Assembly: GCA_963769605.1 (NCBI GenBank)
Contig: CAVYML010000004.1
Span: 127,452-191,451, forward strand
Direction: 5' to 3'
DNA: 64,000 nucleotides
DNA from: Fen-1254 sp963769605
GTDB taxonomy: Bacteria > Bacteroidota > Ignavibacteria > UBA10030
The position numbers and the translations under genes were made by a program. Positions 25,922-34,818 of the stretch are shown here, piece by piece. The first letter of the stretch is position 1. Each line of letters starts with the position of its first letter. The notes beneath the pieces are model-generated. The model worked only from the letters and a program-made list of their open reading frames with translations. It had not been told where the DNA came from and searched no databases.

Positions 25922-26920
25922 ATGGAAATAAATATTTGGTCATCAATAACGCTAATGCCGCAAGATCTCTTAAGAACCAAAATTTCATGGTTGGCACATG
26001 ATCTTGATAAAACAATAAATGCAAAAATTGATTTTAAAAGATTCAAACAGGTTGCCTTAAATGAATCTCAAAAGTTAGAAGAATCTCTAAAAGAATGGGA
26101 ATCCCGCAACTTTTTAAATGATGAACTTATTTTGTGGGCCAAAGAGGTGTTATTTGATTATGAAACTATTTTAAATGAACGAAAAGAATGTAATACTATT
26201 AATATAAATTATTCCGAATTTTCTCCAGAAATGGTCATAAAATTAATAAAGACCAGACGCAGTATTAGACGATGGGAAAAGAGGCCTCTATCTAGAGATA
26301 TAATTCTAAAGCTAATCGAAGCTGGACAATGGGCTCCATCCGCATGCAACCGCCAATCTTGTAGGTATATTGTATTGGATGATGATTCACAAAAACAATT
26401 ATTAGTTAATTTAAGAGAGGAATGGCTTACATATGCCCCGGTTTTAATCTTTATAGGCACAGATAAAAGAAATTATTTGCCAATTGAATATGATTATGTT
26501 CCCTATATGGATGCTTCTATGGCTGCTCAGAACATTCTTTTAATGGCACACGCATTGGGGTTAGGGGCAACAATTATTAAAACTTCAGCATGGGATATGA
26601 TAGATGGAAAAAGCCGGAATTATTCAACGAAACTAATAGATATGTACGAAGGACTTAATATTCCTTCCTATTTTATTCCTGTGGCAATTATCGCAGTGGG
26701 ATATCCAGCAAGAATACCTAAAGAACCGAAAAGATTGCCTATTGATTCTATAATGCATTATAATAAATGCCAAATCAATAAAGATACACAGCATGATCTA
26801 AAATATCAGGAATTACAAATAAGTGCAAATGTAAATCCAAGCAATTCCGGGAACATTAGTTCTATATCCACAAAAAAACTTATAAAAATAGTTATTAAAA
26901 GAATTATTAATAAATTTTAA
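25922..26920 (+). CDS. Nitroreductase-family protein in the polysaccharide locus
   Basis: A 332-residue protein. A helical N-terminal region of about 100 residues precedes a nitroreductase-like FMN domain: KTRRSIRRWEKRPLS and GQWAPSACNRQSCRYIVL bind FMN phosphate, and AAQNILLMAHALGLGATII follows. Members reduce diverse substrates with NAD(P)H. Nitroreductase-fold genes next to pyruvyl-transferase-like genes are recurrent in capsule loci, but their role there is not established. The next gene starts 26 bases later. Confidence 0.8.
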   Translation: MEINIWSSITLMPQDLLRTKISWLAHDLDKTINAKIDFKRFKQVALNESQKLEESLKEWESRNFLNDELILWAKEVLFDYETILNERKECNTININYSEFSPEMVIKLIKTRRSIRRWEKRPLSRDIILKLIEAGQWAPSACNRQSCRYIVLDDDSQKQLLVNLREEWLTYAPVLIFIGTDKRNYLPIEYDYVPYMDASMAAQNILLMAHALGLGATIIKTSAWDMIDGKSRNYSTKLIDMYEGLNIPSYFIPVAIIAVGYPARIPKEPKRLPIDSIMHYNKCQINKDTQHDLKYQELQISANVNPSNSGNISSISTKKLIKIVIKRIINKF

Positions 26921-26945
26921 AATAAAATTCAATTTTGATACTTTA

Positions 26946-28325
26946 ATGCAAAAAAAAATAATTCTAATAGGTGGATTTGGTTGGCAGGATATTGGCGATG
27001 AAGCAATGCCGCAGACTGTCATTATTAATCTTAAGAAAAGTATACCTGAATTAGACATTATAATGCTTTCTCCAAACCCAGAATACACTATTGCATATCA
27101 CAAGGAAAGATCAATTCCGGATATTAATATATACCTAAGGGAAGAAATATGGATTGTAAGGAAATTGAAAAGTTTTGATTTCTATCCATTTCTCCTATTA
27201 GGGAAAATCATTAATCATTTCTGTAGACGATTGATATATATTTGTCGTTGCATATATTTTATTATTGCGGCAAAATTTGCAGGGGATAGAATATTTTTAC
27301 CTATTAATAAAGATGCTAAAAGGATTATTGAGGAAATCAGATCAGCAAAACTAATATTCAATAATGGTGGCGGCAACATTAATAGTCTTTTTCCTGATGA
27401 GATGTATAAGCAGTGTTCAATGATGTTGGCAGCGTTTGCCTTGAAGGTACCTATCGTTGTATCCGGTCAGACAATGGGTCCGTACACCAAGACAATTCAT
27501 AGATGGATTGTTAAAAAAGCTATTAATAGAACGGAAATAATTACATTCCGTGACCTTGAAGTTTCAAAAAATAGAGTTAAAGAAATTGGTGTTAAGAGAC
27601 CAACATTGTTAGATACCGCAGATGATGCAATCAGTTTACCATTTTTGACTAAAGAGGATACAATAAAAATGATTGTCGAAAATGGTGGGGAAGAATGGCT
27701 AAAAATCCCCACGGAAATGGTTTTTGTCTTGAATATGAATGGATATCGCATGGCAATGGGTAAAGCTAAACAAGATTCATTTTCTGCTGAGGTGGAACTC
27801 TTTGCCGTACTGGGGAATTATTTCATTAAAAAACACAATGCTAAAATTATCATGGTACCTACAGATTATGCACTATCCTCTGATGATAGACCTTTGTTGG
27901 CAGAAGTAAAAAGGAGAATCGAGAATGGGAAAACAATAGTTATTGAAAAGGAATATGATGCTATACAATTAAAAAGCTTAATAGGATTTGGAGACTTCGC
28001 AATAGGATCGCGCTATCATTTCTTGGTATTTGCCGCATCGATGGCAGTTCCGTTTATCGGATTAGCCAATGGTATATATCAAAAAACAAAGCTGAAGGGA
28101 TTATTGGATCTATATGGTTTAAGTGAGTATTCTATTGAAGAAGATATGTGCAAAGTAAGTAATGAGTATATAATTATGATGATTGAAAAAATCCTTGAAA
28201 AAAAGAAAGAAATAAGGAATAAATTAATATTTAGGACAAAAAATCTTAAAGAAGCAAGTTTAGTTACAATTCAAAGATCGCAAATACTATGTGAGCGTCC
28301 TCTTGATAGAGGCATTCAAATATAA
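26946..28325 (+). CDS. Polysaccharide pyruvyl transferase family protein
   Basis: A 459-residue protein beginning IILIGGFGWQDIGDEAM, the glycine-rich start of the CsaB/PS_pyruv_trans family. Also visible are FNNGGGNINSLF, VSGQTMGP and GSRYHFLVFAASMAVPFIGL near the C-terminus. Characterised members add ketal-linked pyruvate to sugars from phosphoenolpyruvate; some relatives are reductive or glycosyltransferase-like. It is probably cotranscribed with the nitroreductase gene. Confidence 0.82.
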   Translation: MQKKIILIGGFGWQDIGDEAMPQTVIINLKKSIPELDIIMLSPNPEYTIAYHKERSIPDINIYLREEIWIVRKLKSFDFYPFLLLGKIINHFCRRLIYICRCIYFIIAAKFAGDRIFLPINKDAKRIIEEIRSAKLIFNNGGGNINSLFPDEMYKQCSMMLAAFALKVPIVVSGQTMGPYTKTIHRWIVKKAINRTEIITFRDLEVSKNRVKEIGVKRPTLLDTADDAISLPFLTKEDTIKMIVENGGEEWLKIPTEMVFVLNMNGYRMAMGKAKQDSFSAEVELFAVLGNYFIKKHNAKIIMVPTDYALSSDDRPLLAEVKRRIENGKTIVIEKEYDAIQLKSLIGFGDFAIGSRYHFLVFAASMAVPFIGLANGIYQKTKLKGLLDLYGLSEYSIEEDMCKVSNEYIIMMIEKILEKKKEIRNKLIFRTKNLKEASLVTIQRSQILCERPLDRGIQI

Positions 28326-28721
28326 GGCATTATTATTCCTCTCGTATTCTTTAATAATGCGGCTACCGATATTCCTCAAAGGACCATATTCTTATGTCCT
28401 TCTAATAGCCTGTTCGAGTATTATTTTTTCGGAATTTCCGATATTTCACATAGACAAGTTTTGGCGCATTCTTTTTAAAAAGGTTGATAATCGGATAGAC
28501 TCCTAATGCCCTTTGAAGAAATACATTTTTCATCTATGCGACAAGAATAGTATTTTAAGTCCTGGAACTATAAAATATTCGAATTAAACTTAAAGAAATT
28601 TTATAAAGTATCAGAACATTATTATTTTGTTGAAAAAGATAGAGTCTAAAAATTGCCGTTAGATAAAGATATAATGAATAGAAGGTTACACTATTTGTTT
28701 CTCTAATCCTTTAGACATAAT
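28326..28721. other. AT-rich gap without recognisable gene
   Basis: This is a gap of nearly 400 bases. A short frame (28291-28506) runs through its first half but starts inside the previous gene and shows no recognisable domain. No insertion-sequence ends or heptamer repeats are seen here. It may be decayed coding sequence. Confidence 0.4.
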
Positions 28722-29588
28722 ATGCCGAAAATTATAATATTCTTTCTATTTAGATGTGGTTTATTAAGTACACTAATCTTCACAGGATATAAGCTTACAA
28801 AAAAAGATATTAATGGTAAATACAAATATGAATATTGGGCAGCTTGTATCACTTCAATAATTACTTATACTTTAATTGAAGGTTTGCGATATGGAAGGGG
28901 AGTCGATTATAAACATTATATGAGGCTTTATAATAATGCATTAAATCTATCCCGATATTATGATCCGTCAAAAATAGAGCCACTATTTCAGTTTATTAAT
29001 AAAACATTTAATATTTTTGATATTCCATATCCATTAGTATTTTGCTTATATAGTTTTTTGTTAATATATGCAGGATGTTATCTTCTTAAGCAGCATCGTA
29101 AAATTATGCTGTGTGGATTGCCACTATTTTTTTTAGCTACTATTCCACAATCTGAGAATTTGGTAAGACAAATGATGGCACTATCCTTCATTTTATTCTC
29201 ATTGAATTTTTTTCTCACAGATAAATGGCTATTATCTATCATATTTTTTGTATTAGCTTTTTTAACCCATACATCTGCGGTCATATATCTACCTTTTTTT
29301 TTAATTTTTAAATATATAAATAATCCTTTTGGAAGTATAGTTATAATACTATGTTTTTATATATATGCATCTTTTATATGGAAGTCTGATTATTTAAATA
29401 ATCTTTCTCAGTACATCAGTCTGCTTCAACTAGATCAATATGATCAGTATTTATCTAATAGTAATTCATTCTTTGGGAAAGATGCCATGCATAAAAATTA
29501 TTCATCTTCATTATATTTTATACGTTTTTTTTTATTCAATGTATGTATATTAATAATGGGCTATCATTTATGTGATAGAGTACAATGA
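28722..29588 (+). CDS. EpsG/Wzy-like polysaccharide polymerase, N-terminal part (frameshifted)
   Basis: A 288-residue membrane protein with about eight helices. EpsG-family features are GLRYGRGVDYKHY near residue 62, PLFQFINKTFNIF and QSENLVRQMMALSFILFSL, followed by LAFLTHTSAVIYLP. EpsG and Wzy proteins link repeat units in the periplasm. The frame ends at TGA 29586-29588. A +1 shift somewhere in 29557-29590 joins it to the next entry, where both frames overlap. Confidence 0.82.
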   Translation: MPKIIIFFLFRCGLLSTLIFTGYKLTKKDINGKYKYEYWAACITSIITYTLIEGLRYGRGVDYKHYMRLYNNALNLSRYYDPSKIEPLFQFINKTFNIFDIPYPLVFCLYSFLLIYAGCYLLKQHRKIMLCGLPLFFLATIPQSENLVRQMMALSFILFSLNFFLTDKWLLSIIFFVLAFLTHTSAVIYLPFFLIFKYINNPFGSIVIILCFYIYASFIWKSDYLNNLSQYISLLQLDQYDQYLSNSNSFFGKDAMHKNYSSSLYFIRFFLFNVCILIMGYHLCDRVQ

Positions 29589-29874
29589 TTTTAGATTACG
29601 TTTTTATTATAATTTATTTGTAATTGGGGCTCTTACAATGCCTATTACAATGAATATAGAGCTTTTTTACCGCATTTCTTTCTCATTTTATATCTTCTGG
29701 TTTATTATCTTATCTTATATTATTTATGATGGTTTTTCAAAGAATAATAATAATCATACCATATATTATAAAATTATTTGTTGTTTTCTTTTACTAAATG
29801 CACTTTATGATTATATCGTACCAATATTTTCTTTAAGCGAATCGAATATTTTATTTATTTGGGATAGAATCTAA
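29572..29874 (+). CDS. EpsG/Wzy-like polymerase, C-terminal part (frameshifted)
   Basis: A frame of 100 residues with two or three membrane helices (FYYNLFVIGALTMPI, YRISFSFYIFWFIILSYII) completes the polymerase. The join EYNDFRLRFYYN restores a protein of about 380 residues, normal for EpsG. The very low GC fits its neighbours. Confidence 0.75.
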   Translation: MIEYNDFRLRFYYNLFVIGALTMPITMNIELFYRISFSFYIFWFIILSYIIYDGFSKNNNNHTIYYKIICCFLLLNALYDYIVPIFSLSESNILFIWDRI

Positions 29875-30004
29875 AATTATTGTAGATCAAATTAAACCGA
29901 TTGAAAGACTATCCATTATTTATTATTGCAATTGTAGTTTTGATATAAAGAAATAATTATTCTAATTCTATTGAATAATTATATCAACAATACTGGGACA
30001 AAAA

Positions 30005-31036
30005 ATGTTTTATTCAATAATTATTCCAACATTTAACCAATCAAACAAACTTAATCAATCCTTAGCGCATATTACAAGATTGCATTTTGACAAAACTTTA
30101 TATGAAATAATTGTAGTCGATAATGGCTCAAAAGACGATACAAAGGAAATATCAGAAAAATATTTATCACAATTCGCAAACTTTAAATATATATATTGTT
30201 CTGTTTTTGGTTTAATGGCCGCACGACATGCAGGACTATACACAGCAAAAGGAAATATTCTATGTTATCTTGATGATGACTCATTAGTTGGTGAGCATTG
30301 GCTCGAAGGGCTAAATGATTCATTTATGGATCCAGATGTCGTGCTTGTTACCGGGCCTTGTATACCTAAATATGAAATACCTCCTCCGAAATGGCTCTCA
30401 TATTATAATATTCAGACTGAGTATGGTATTGTCAATTATTACTTGAGCTTGGTTAATTTCGGTGAACAAAAGAAACAAATTCCTGCTCGGTATGTTTTTG
30501 GGTGCAATTATTCTATAAGAAAAGAAGTGTTAGTCAATATCGGAGGAACTTGCCCCGATTATCTACCGCCACAATATTCCGAGTTCATGGGCAATGGAGA
30601 AACGGGAATTGCAAATAATGTTGCTTCTTATGGGAAGGCACTTTATCATCCCTTAGTTCGCATCGATCATCTCATTCCTAAAAATAGATTGACGCCAGAA
30701 TATTTTTCATGGAGAGCATTTTATAACGGAATAGGCGATTCATATACTCAAAATCGAACGCTCTTTAATTCTAAAGATGGATTTGTTTTTATTAAGAGCA
30801 TTTTAAAGGGATTATGGGTTTTGCTCGGAAAGATTAAAGCCATTCTTTTACTTCTATTTGCTTCTAAAACGAAAGAATATCGTTATATTTATCTAAAGAT
30901 TATTACGAATTATATGAAAGGATATTTGTTCCACAGTAAAAAATTCTATACAAATTTAAAACTAAGAGAATGGGTGTCGAAAAAGACCTATCTTGATAAT
31001 AATGGAGATGTAATAGAATTTTTAAAGGAACAATGA
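30005..31036 (+). CDS. Family 2 glycosyltransferase
   Basis: A 343-residue GT-A enzyme. It begins YSIIIPTFNQSNKLNQSL, has VVDNGSKDDTKEI, and carries the metal-binding YLDDDSLVG near residue 90. RHAGLYTAKG supports the GT2 assignment. A C-terminal amphipathic or membrane-associated region (WVLLGKIKAILLLLFA) follows. It transfers one sugar of the repeat unit; donor and linkage are not readable. The next 120 bases are a short frame interrupted by the transposon at 31160. Confidence 0.87.
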   Translation: MFYSIIIPTFNQSNKLNQSLAHITRLHFDKTLYEIIVVDNGSKDDTKEISEKYLSQFANFKYIYCSVFGLMAARHAGLYTAKGNILCYLDDDSLVGEHWLEGLNDSFMDPDVVLVTGPCIPKYEIPPPKWLSYYNIQTEYGIVNYYLSLVNFGEQKKQIPARYVFGCNYSIRKEVLVNIGGTCPDYLPPQYSEFMGNGETGIANNVASYGKALYHPLVRIDHLIPKNRLTPEYFSWRAFYNGIGDSYTQNRTLFNSKDGFVFIKSILKGLWVLLGKIKAILLLLFASKTKEYRYIYLKIITNYMKGYLFHSKKFYTNLKLREWVSKKTYLDNNGDVIEFLKEQ

Positions 31037-31159
31037 TATAAAAGCATACTTCATTGTTCTTGGAAAGGTGGCTGAGAAATTCAAAGACATGGCCCATGAG
31101 AACAATCCGCGATCTTTTAAAAATAATCAGAGCTGTGTAGGATTGTCAGAGATAAAATG

Positions 31160-31178
31160 GGTAGTGTCTCAGTTTGAA
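31160..31178. repeat. Left terminal inverted repeat of the IS1-type transposon
   Basis: The 19 bases GGTAGTGTCTCAGTTTGAA are identical to the reverse complement of 34819-34837. They are preceded directly by ATAAAATG, which is duplicated at the right end. Confidence 0.93.
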
Positions 31179-31227
31179 AACCAACTAAAAATTACACAAA
31201 ATATTAAACTTTTGAAAGGAATATATT

Positions 31228-31443
31228 ATGATAGTGAAGATATTCGACGACCATAATTTGGGAATATGGAGCTATGGCATTGAAGGTGGAATCTTGACTG
31301 GATTTACATCGAAGACATATCTTGACAATGGCATTCAAGATAAAATCCTTGAACACCTCCATCTTGCTTTAAAACAAGCTGAAGAAGAATTATCTTTTAA
31401 GAACGTTAATCGAATATTGAATGTTGGCAGTACCACCTGCTAA
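31228..31443 (+). CDS. Small protein of unknown function in the transposon
   Basis: This 71-residue frame has ATG 31228 preceded by AAAGGA with good spacing, so it is plausibly expressed. The sequence starts MIVKIFDDHNLGIWSYG and has a C-terminal helix (ILEHLHLALKQAEEELSF). No family is recognised. It is the only cargo ORF on the forward strand and its end overlaps the convergent DUF1883 gene by 54 bases, which lowers confidence. Confidence 0.45.
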   Translation: MIVKIFDDHNLGIWSYGIEGGILTGFTSKTYLDNGIQDKILEHLHLALKQAEEELSFKNVNRILNVGSTTC

Positions 31444-31653
31444 ATCAATAACTATATTCCACCAGCCTGAACTTGGGACGGCAATTTTAGCGGGGAACAT
31501 TTTGAAAAATCCACCGTGATAATGGAATTGTCCACCGGATTGATAATTAGAGAAGTTTGAATCATCTAAAAGCATGATATTGCATTGATGTGAGCATTTC
31601 ACAACTACAATATCGCCGTGATTAAGATTTTCTCGCGAATGAATAAAGTCCAT
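31390..31653 (-). CDS. DUF1883 domain protein
   Basis: An 87-residue protein matching the DUF1883 pattern along its full length: MDFIHSRENLNHGDIVVV, then NIMLLDDSNFSNYQSGG, FHYHGGFFKMFPAKIAVPSSGWWNIVIDL and a closing strand. ATG 31653 has GGAGG at ideal spacing. DUF1883 is a small beta-rich domain, found alone or beside TIR domains; its biochemical role is unknown to me. It lies 24 bases after the transposase gene on the same strand and is part of the cargo. Confidence 0.75.
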   Translation of the reverse strand: MDFIHSRENLNHGDIVVVKCSHQCNIMLLDDSNFSNYQSGGQFHYHGGFFKMFPAKIAVPSSGWWNIVIDLAGGTANIQYSINVLKR

Positions 31654-31677
31654 AATGCCTCCGTATAGTAAGGGAAT

Positions 31678-32505
31678 TTAGTCTTCAAGCAATCTCGCTA
31701 AATCTTCAATAGACCAAAGCTTATTAGTAATTCCTGCCGCCATTGCCGGTGTAACACGAAGCGTTTTATGAATGCGTACAAAATTGTAATACATGAAATG
31801 CAATGCTATTGCATGAGCATGATTTTCAACTTTTTTTGAGAATGCGTTTGTAAGTCTTGTAAATCTACGGAGAGACATTCTCATAGTCAAGTTCTGCCGT
31901 TCAATGTAGGACGTTGAAACGTGTTTCATTTTTGGGTCTCCAGTAACGACCGTTTTCTTAGCTCCGGTGCAATCTGCCGGGCTATATCTGTGTTCACCTT
32001 CAAGGGAATTGCCGTATAGCTTCACAAGCTGAGCATAGTCGATGTCAATTCCAAAGGTTTGATCAACTGCTTCCAAATATGCTTTTAATCCGTCTGTAGT
32101 CATTTGCACGCGATTCTTTAAGCGAGAGGCAACATCTTCCATGAATATCTTTGCATATTCCGCGTCTCGGTTCCCGACAAGGTAGGAAATCATTAACTTT
32201 GAATCTGCATCGATTGCCGTCCAAGTCCAGACACTTCCAATACCGTATTTTCCTTGAAGCTTTTCGGGAAGGTTTTTGTCTTTCGCATAAACGAAACTCC
32301 ATATTTCATCGCATTGCACACGCTTTGAAGCTACATTCCGGACGTGTTCATCGTGGTACTTTTGACAGGCCGTTCCTAAGTCAACGAGAAGCTTTGTAAC
32401 CGTATTAATGGAAACATTCGCGAGGCGGGAAATAGAACGAAGACTATTTCCTTCGACAAGCATTCCGATTATCTGAGTTTGTTTTTCTATTGGAAGTCTG
32501 TTCAT
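31678..32505 (-). CDS. IS1-family transposase
   Basis: A 275-residue transposase. An N-terminal helix-turn-helix (NSLRSISRLANVSINTVTKLLVDLG) precedes a DDE domain with CDEIWSFVYAK (first Asp), MTTDGLKAYLEAV (second Asp) and HVSTSYIERQNLTMR (Glu). NFVRIHKTLRVTPAMAAGI is the typical C-terminus. ATG 32505 with AAGGG upstream is chosen; the frame is open from 32574 but the added residues are not family-like. It is a single-frame gene, with no InsA/InsB frameshift as in classical IS1. It presumably mobilises the whole 3.7-kb unit through the 19-bp ends. Confidence 0.9.
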   Translation of the reverse strand: MNRLPIEKQTQIIGMLVEGNSLRSISRLANVSINTVTKLLVDLGTACQKYHDEHVRNVASKRVQCDEIWSFVYAKDKNLPEKLQGKYGIGSVWTWTAIDADSKLMISYLVGNRDAEYAKIFMEDVASRLKNRVQMTTDGLKAYLEAVDQTFGIDIDYAQLVKLYGNSLEGEHRYSPADCTGAKKTVVTGDPKMKHVSTSYIERQNLTMRMSLRRFTRLTNAFSKKVENHAHAIALHFMYYNFVRIHKTLRVTPAMAAGITNKLWSIEDLARLLED

Positions 32506-32654
32506 TGTAAGTGCCCTTCTTTGCTCACTTACAATATAAGACTTTATTCTTGAGCTGTCAAGCATAAAGTTCAATTTCTTTAAAAATTAATATTATTCGT
32601 GTCAAACGACAAATAACCCTGAAAAAGAAAATTAAGGGGATTATTTAGCCAAGT

Positions 32655-33749
32655 TTATTGATGATTGTTCGTTCCGGTCTTTATGCTATGGACAACGGAA
32701 AGAACTCTTAACGGTGTTGCCGCTGATGGATTGTATTTTTTATATTCTTCATCATCAAGATAAAGAAGCGATTTAAGCTCATCATCAGAGTATTCGTATT
32801 CTTTAATATATATATTAACAAGTTCCTGCAAAAGAGTAGGAGGTTCTATCGGGACATCTATTGGTTCGTGAAGTCTATACCCCATCTTTGACATTTGCAT
32901 CCATAAGTAACGCTGTTGATTATAAGTTATTTTATTAAGCCGATATGCACGCGTTAAAATTGCCTGCATTGAAACCTTCCAATAGCGTTTTAAATTCGCA
33001 AGCGTTTCCAAATTTAAATCCGAAAGATATGAACGAATTTCTTTTTCAGGCATAAGAAATTCGCTTGCGAAATCATTTGCCTCATCTTCAACTTTGTCAT
33101 GAGGAATACGATGCATGATAATATGTCCGCACTCATGCGCAAGGCTGTATCTTATCCTGTCGCCGGACATTAAAGAGTTTACAAATATTACATATCTTCC
33201 CGACTGTGTCGCAAAACTTACAGCATCAAAAAATCGTGTTTTGAATTTTGAAAATATTACCAATATGCCCGCATCTTCAAGCACTTTCACAAGGTTCTCT
33301 ATTCTTCCGACAGGCAAACCCCATGCAAATCGGATAGCCCTCGCAATATCTGCGGGTGTTTTATATTTATCCTGATTTGATTCCAAGTCAATATATGGGA
33401 TGTTATCTCTTGTTATTTTGGCTGCCTTTAAGAGTTTATCAATGCGAATACTGTCAATATTAATTTCTGCATTGATCACAGAAAGTATCTTTTGAGGAAT
33501 ACCTTTTGCTTTCCGATATAGATGTATTCCAAAGGGATAAATATTGGCTGGTTCACTAAAGAATTTACCAGGAACACCTAATGCCGTAGATATTTTCTTT
33601 AGCATTTCTTCTGATACTGGAGATAACCCAGATTCGATTTTTGATATAATCGGAGGTGAAACGTCAATTTTTTCAGCAAGTTCCTTTTGCGTCATTCCGC
33701 GAAATTCTCTTGCCAAAACAACCATATTGGGATTTATTGCTTCAATCAT
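32655..33749 (-). CDS. XRE-family regulator fused to ImmA/IrrE metallopeptidase
   Basis: A 364-residue protein. The N-terminal helix-turn-helix (GMTQKELAEKIDVSPPIISKIESGLSPVS; residues 18-46) binds DNA. The middle carries the ImmA/IrrE zinc peptidase motif HECGH (within LAHECGHIIMH), followed by EANDFASEFLMP with the third ligand region. Such proteins cleave repressors or act as antitoxins in stress-induced and phage-defence-like modules. It overlaps the upstream gene by 8 bases, so the two are translationally coupled. The pairing resembles the organisation of RosmerTA-like modules, but that is inference. It is cargo of the IS1-type transposon. Confidence 0.88.
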   Translation of the reverse strand: MIEAINPNMVVLAREFRGMTQKELAEKIDVSPPIISKIESGLSPVSEEMLKKISTALGVPGKFFSEPANIYPFGIHLYRKAKGIPQKILSVINAEINIDSIRIDKLLKAAKITRDNIPYIDLESNQDKYKTPADIARAIRFAWGLPVGRIENLVKVLEDAGILVIFSKFKTRFFDAVSFATQSGRYVIFVNSLMSGDRIRYSLAHECGHIIMHRIPHDKVEDEANDFASEFLMPEKEIRSYLSDLNLETLANLKRYWKVSMQAILTRAYRLNKITYNQQRYLWMQMSKMGYRLHEPIDVPIEPPTLLQELVNIYIKEYEYSDDELKSLLYLDDEEYKKYNPSAATPLRVLSVVHSIKTGTNNHQ

Positions 33750-34392
33750 TAGTTAACCTTGTTTGGATTCGTTTTTTTTCTGCTGGAATTTCTTTTATTG
33801 TCGGCTCCACACGCTTTCCATCAAGCTCCGGAGAAATAGGCGGTATTTCAATTGTTTCCTCCGCAAGCAATCCATACTGTTCTTCTTCCCCTACTTGAAA
33901 TTTCCACGCAATCGTTGTCCTGCCGTTTGGACAAGTAATCCAGACTTCAATTGAATTCCATGTCTCATCAAACTTATAACCCGCATTCAAATTCATTAGA
34001 TTTATTGTTTCGGGAAGAGAACTAAAAAAAGACAATTGTGTCGTAAATTTTTCGTTTCGTGCTGACACATGATTGTATGTTTGATACTTCTTGCCAAGTT
34101 TTTTGAAGCGAAGGAATATTTTAAAATTCTCTTCTTCAGAAGAAAGAATTGTTATAATTGTACCATGACCATTTGGGTTGATTTGTATATTTGGCTTTCC
34201 ATCAAAAGCTATTTTTGCGTTTGCAACAACAAGATTGTTCATGATTATTGCACGTCCAAGAGGCTGAAGCTTTTTCCCAATGGATTCATCGCATGATTTA
34301 TGATATTCATTCCATGCGTCTACAATAATCTCTCTAAAAATTGCCAAGTATGGTTCCAAGAACTTTCTTACTTTCTCTTCATAATAATCCAT
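33742..34392 (-). CDS. Unknown protein coupled to the XRE-ImmA/IrrE gene
   Basis: A 216-residue protein I do not recognise. The first 60 residues are helical (YEEKVRKFLEPYLAIFREIIVDAWNEYH). The middle is beta-rich with SWNSIEVWITCPN-like strands, and the last 40 residues are a charged, proline-containing tail (EIPPISPELDGKRVEP). ATG 34392 has GGAG upstream. Its end overlaps the start of the metallopeptidase gene, so the two probably work together, perhaps as effector and regulator. Confidence 0.75.
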   Translation of the reverse strand: MDYYEEKVRKFLEPYLAIFREIIVDAWNEYHKSCDESIGKKLQPLGRAIIMNNLVVANAKIAFDGKPNIQINPNGHGTIITILSSEEENFKIFLRFKKLGKKYQTYNHVSARNEKFTTQLSFFSSLPETINLMNLNAGYKFDETWNSIEVWITCPNGRTTIAWKFQVGEEEQYGLLAEETIEIPPISPELDGKRVEPTIKEIPAEKKRIQTRLTND

Positions 34393-34525
34393 TTCTTTCT
34401 CCGAAATTTATATTTATTGGATATATTATAAGGAAGGAATTTGCAATTGTCAAGGAAATAATAACTGATAAAATAACGAATTGTATAAAGCGGCTGTTTT
34501 TGATAAAAATAGCAGATTATAAATA

Positions 34526-34762
34526 CTATTTTTTTCTTTTCCACCTTGCTTTTGCGGCGTTTTGTGCTATCTTTGATCTCTTGGACTTGGAAAGAGATTT
34601 AGCACGGGCGATACCGCCTTTTAGTCCCCCCAGCCGTCCAAGTGCAACGGCGGCGGGGTTTCGTGTATCTTCAATGACGGGTTCAGTGGTTTGCCCGGTT
34701 GCAAGGTCAACAATGGACTTTGCAAGCTGGTTTGCATCTCTTGGTCTTTTTGGCTTTTCCAT
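34526..34762 (-). CDS. Small basic alanine/lysine-rich protein
   Basis: A 78-residue protein ending in a strongly basic region: NPAAVALGRLGGLKGGIARAKSLS, then KRSKIAQNAAKARWKRKK. This GLKGG/RA-K-LS-x-x-KR pattern is a widespread small family, sometimes labelled histone H1-like or RNA-binding, and is often found on mobile DNA. It is the first gene of the leftward cargo cluster. Nucleic-acid binding is likely from its composition; no function is proven. Confidence 0.7.
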   Translation of the reverse strand: MEKPKRPRDANQLAKSIVDLATGQTTEPVIEDTRNPAAVALGRLGGLKGGIARAKSLSKSKRSKIAQNAAKARWKRKK

Positions 34763-34818
34763 GACTCAAATATACAAAGGCTTTCTTATCCGGTCAAGCA
34801 TAATCGGGAAGGGGGAAA

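Noticed and set aside
28291..28506. A 71-residue forward frame after the pyruvyl-transferase-like gene
   Set aside because: It begins inside the previous gene in another frame, and its hydrophobic sequence matches no family I recognise.
29525..29533. The T9 run as the site of the polymerase frameshift
   Set aside because: Shifting frame at this run leads at once to a stop codon (TAA at 29554). The two open frames only overlap at 29557-29590, so the shift must be there.
31068..31256. A 62-residue forward frame crossing the left transposon end
   Set aside because: It is a chimera of the target sequence and the terminal repeat, not a gene in its own right.
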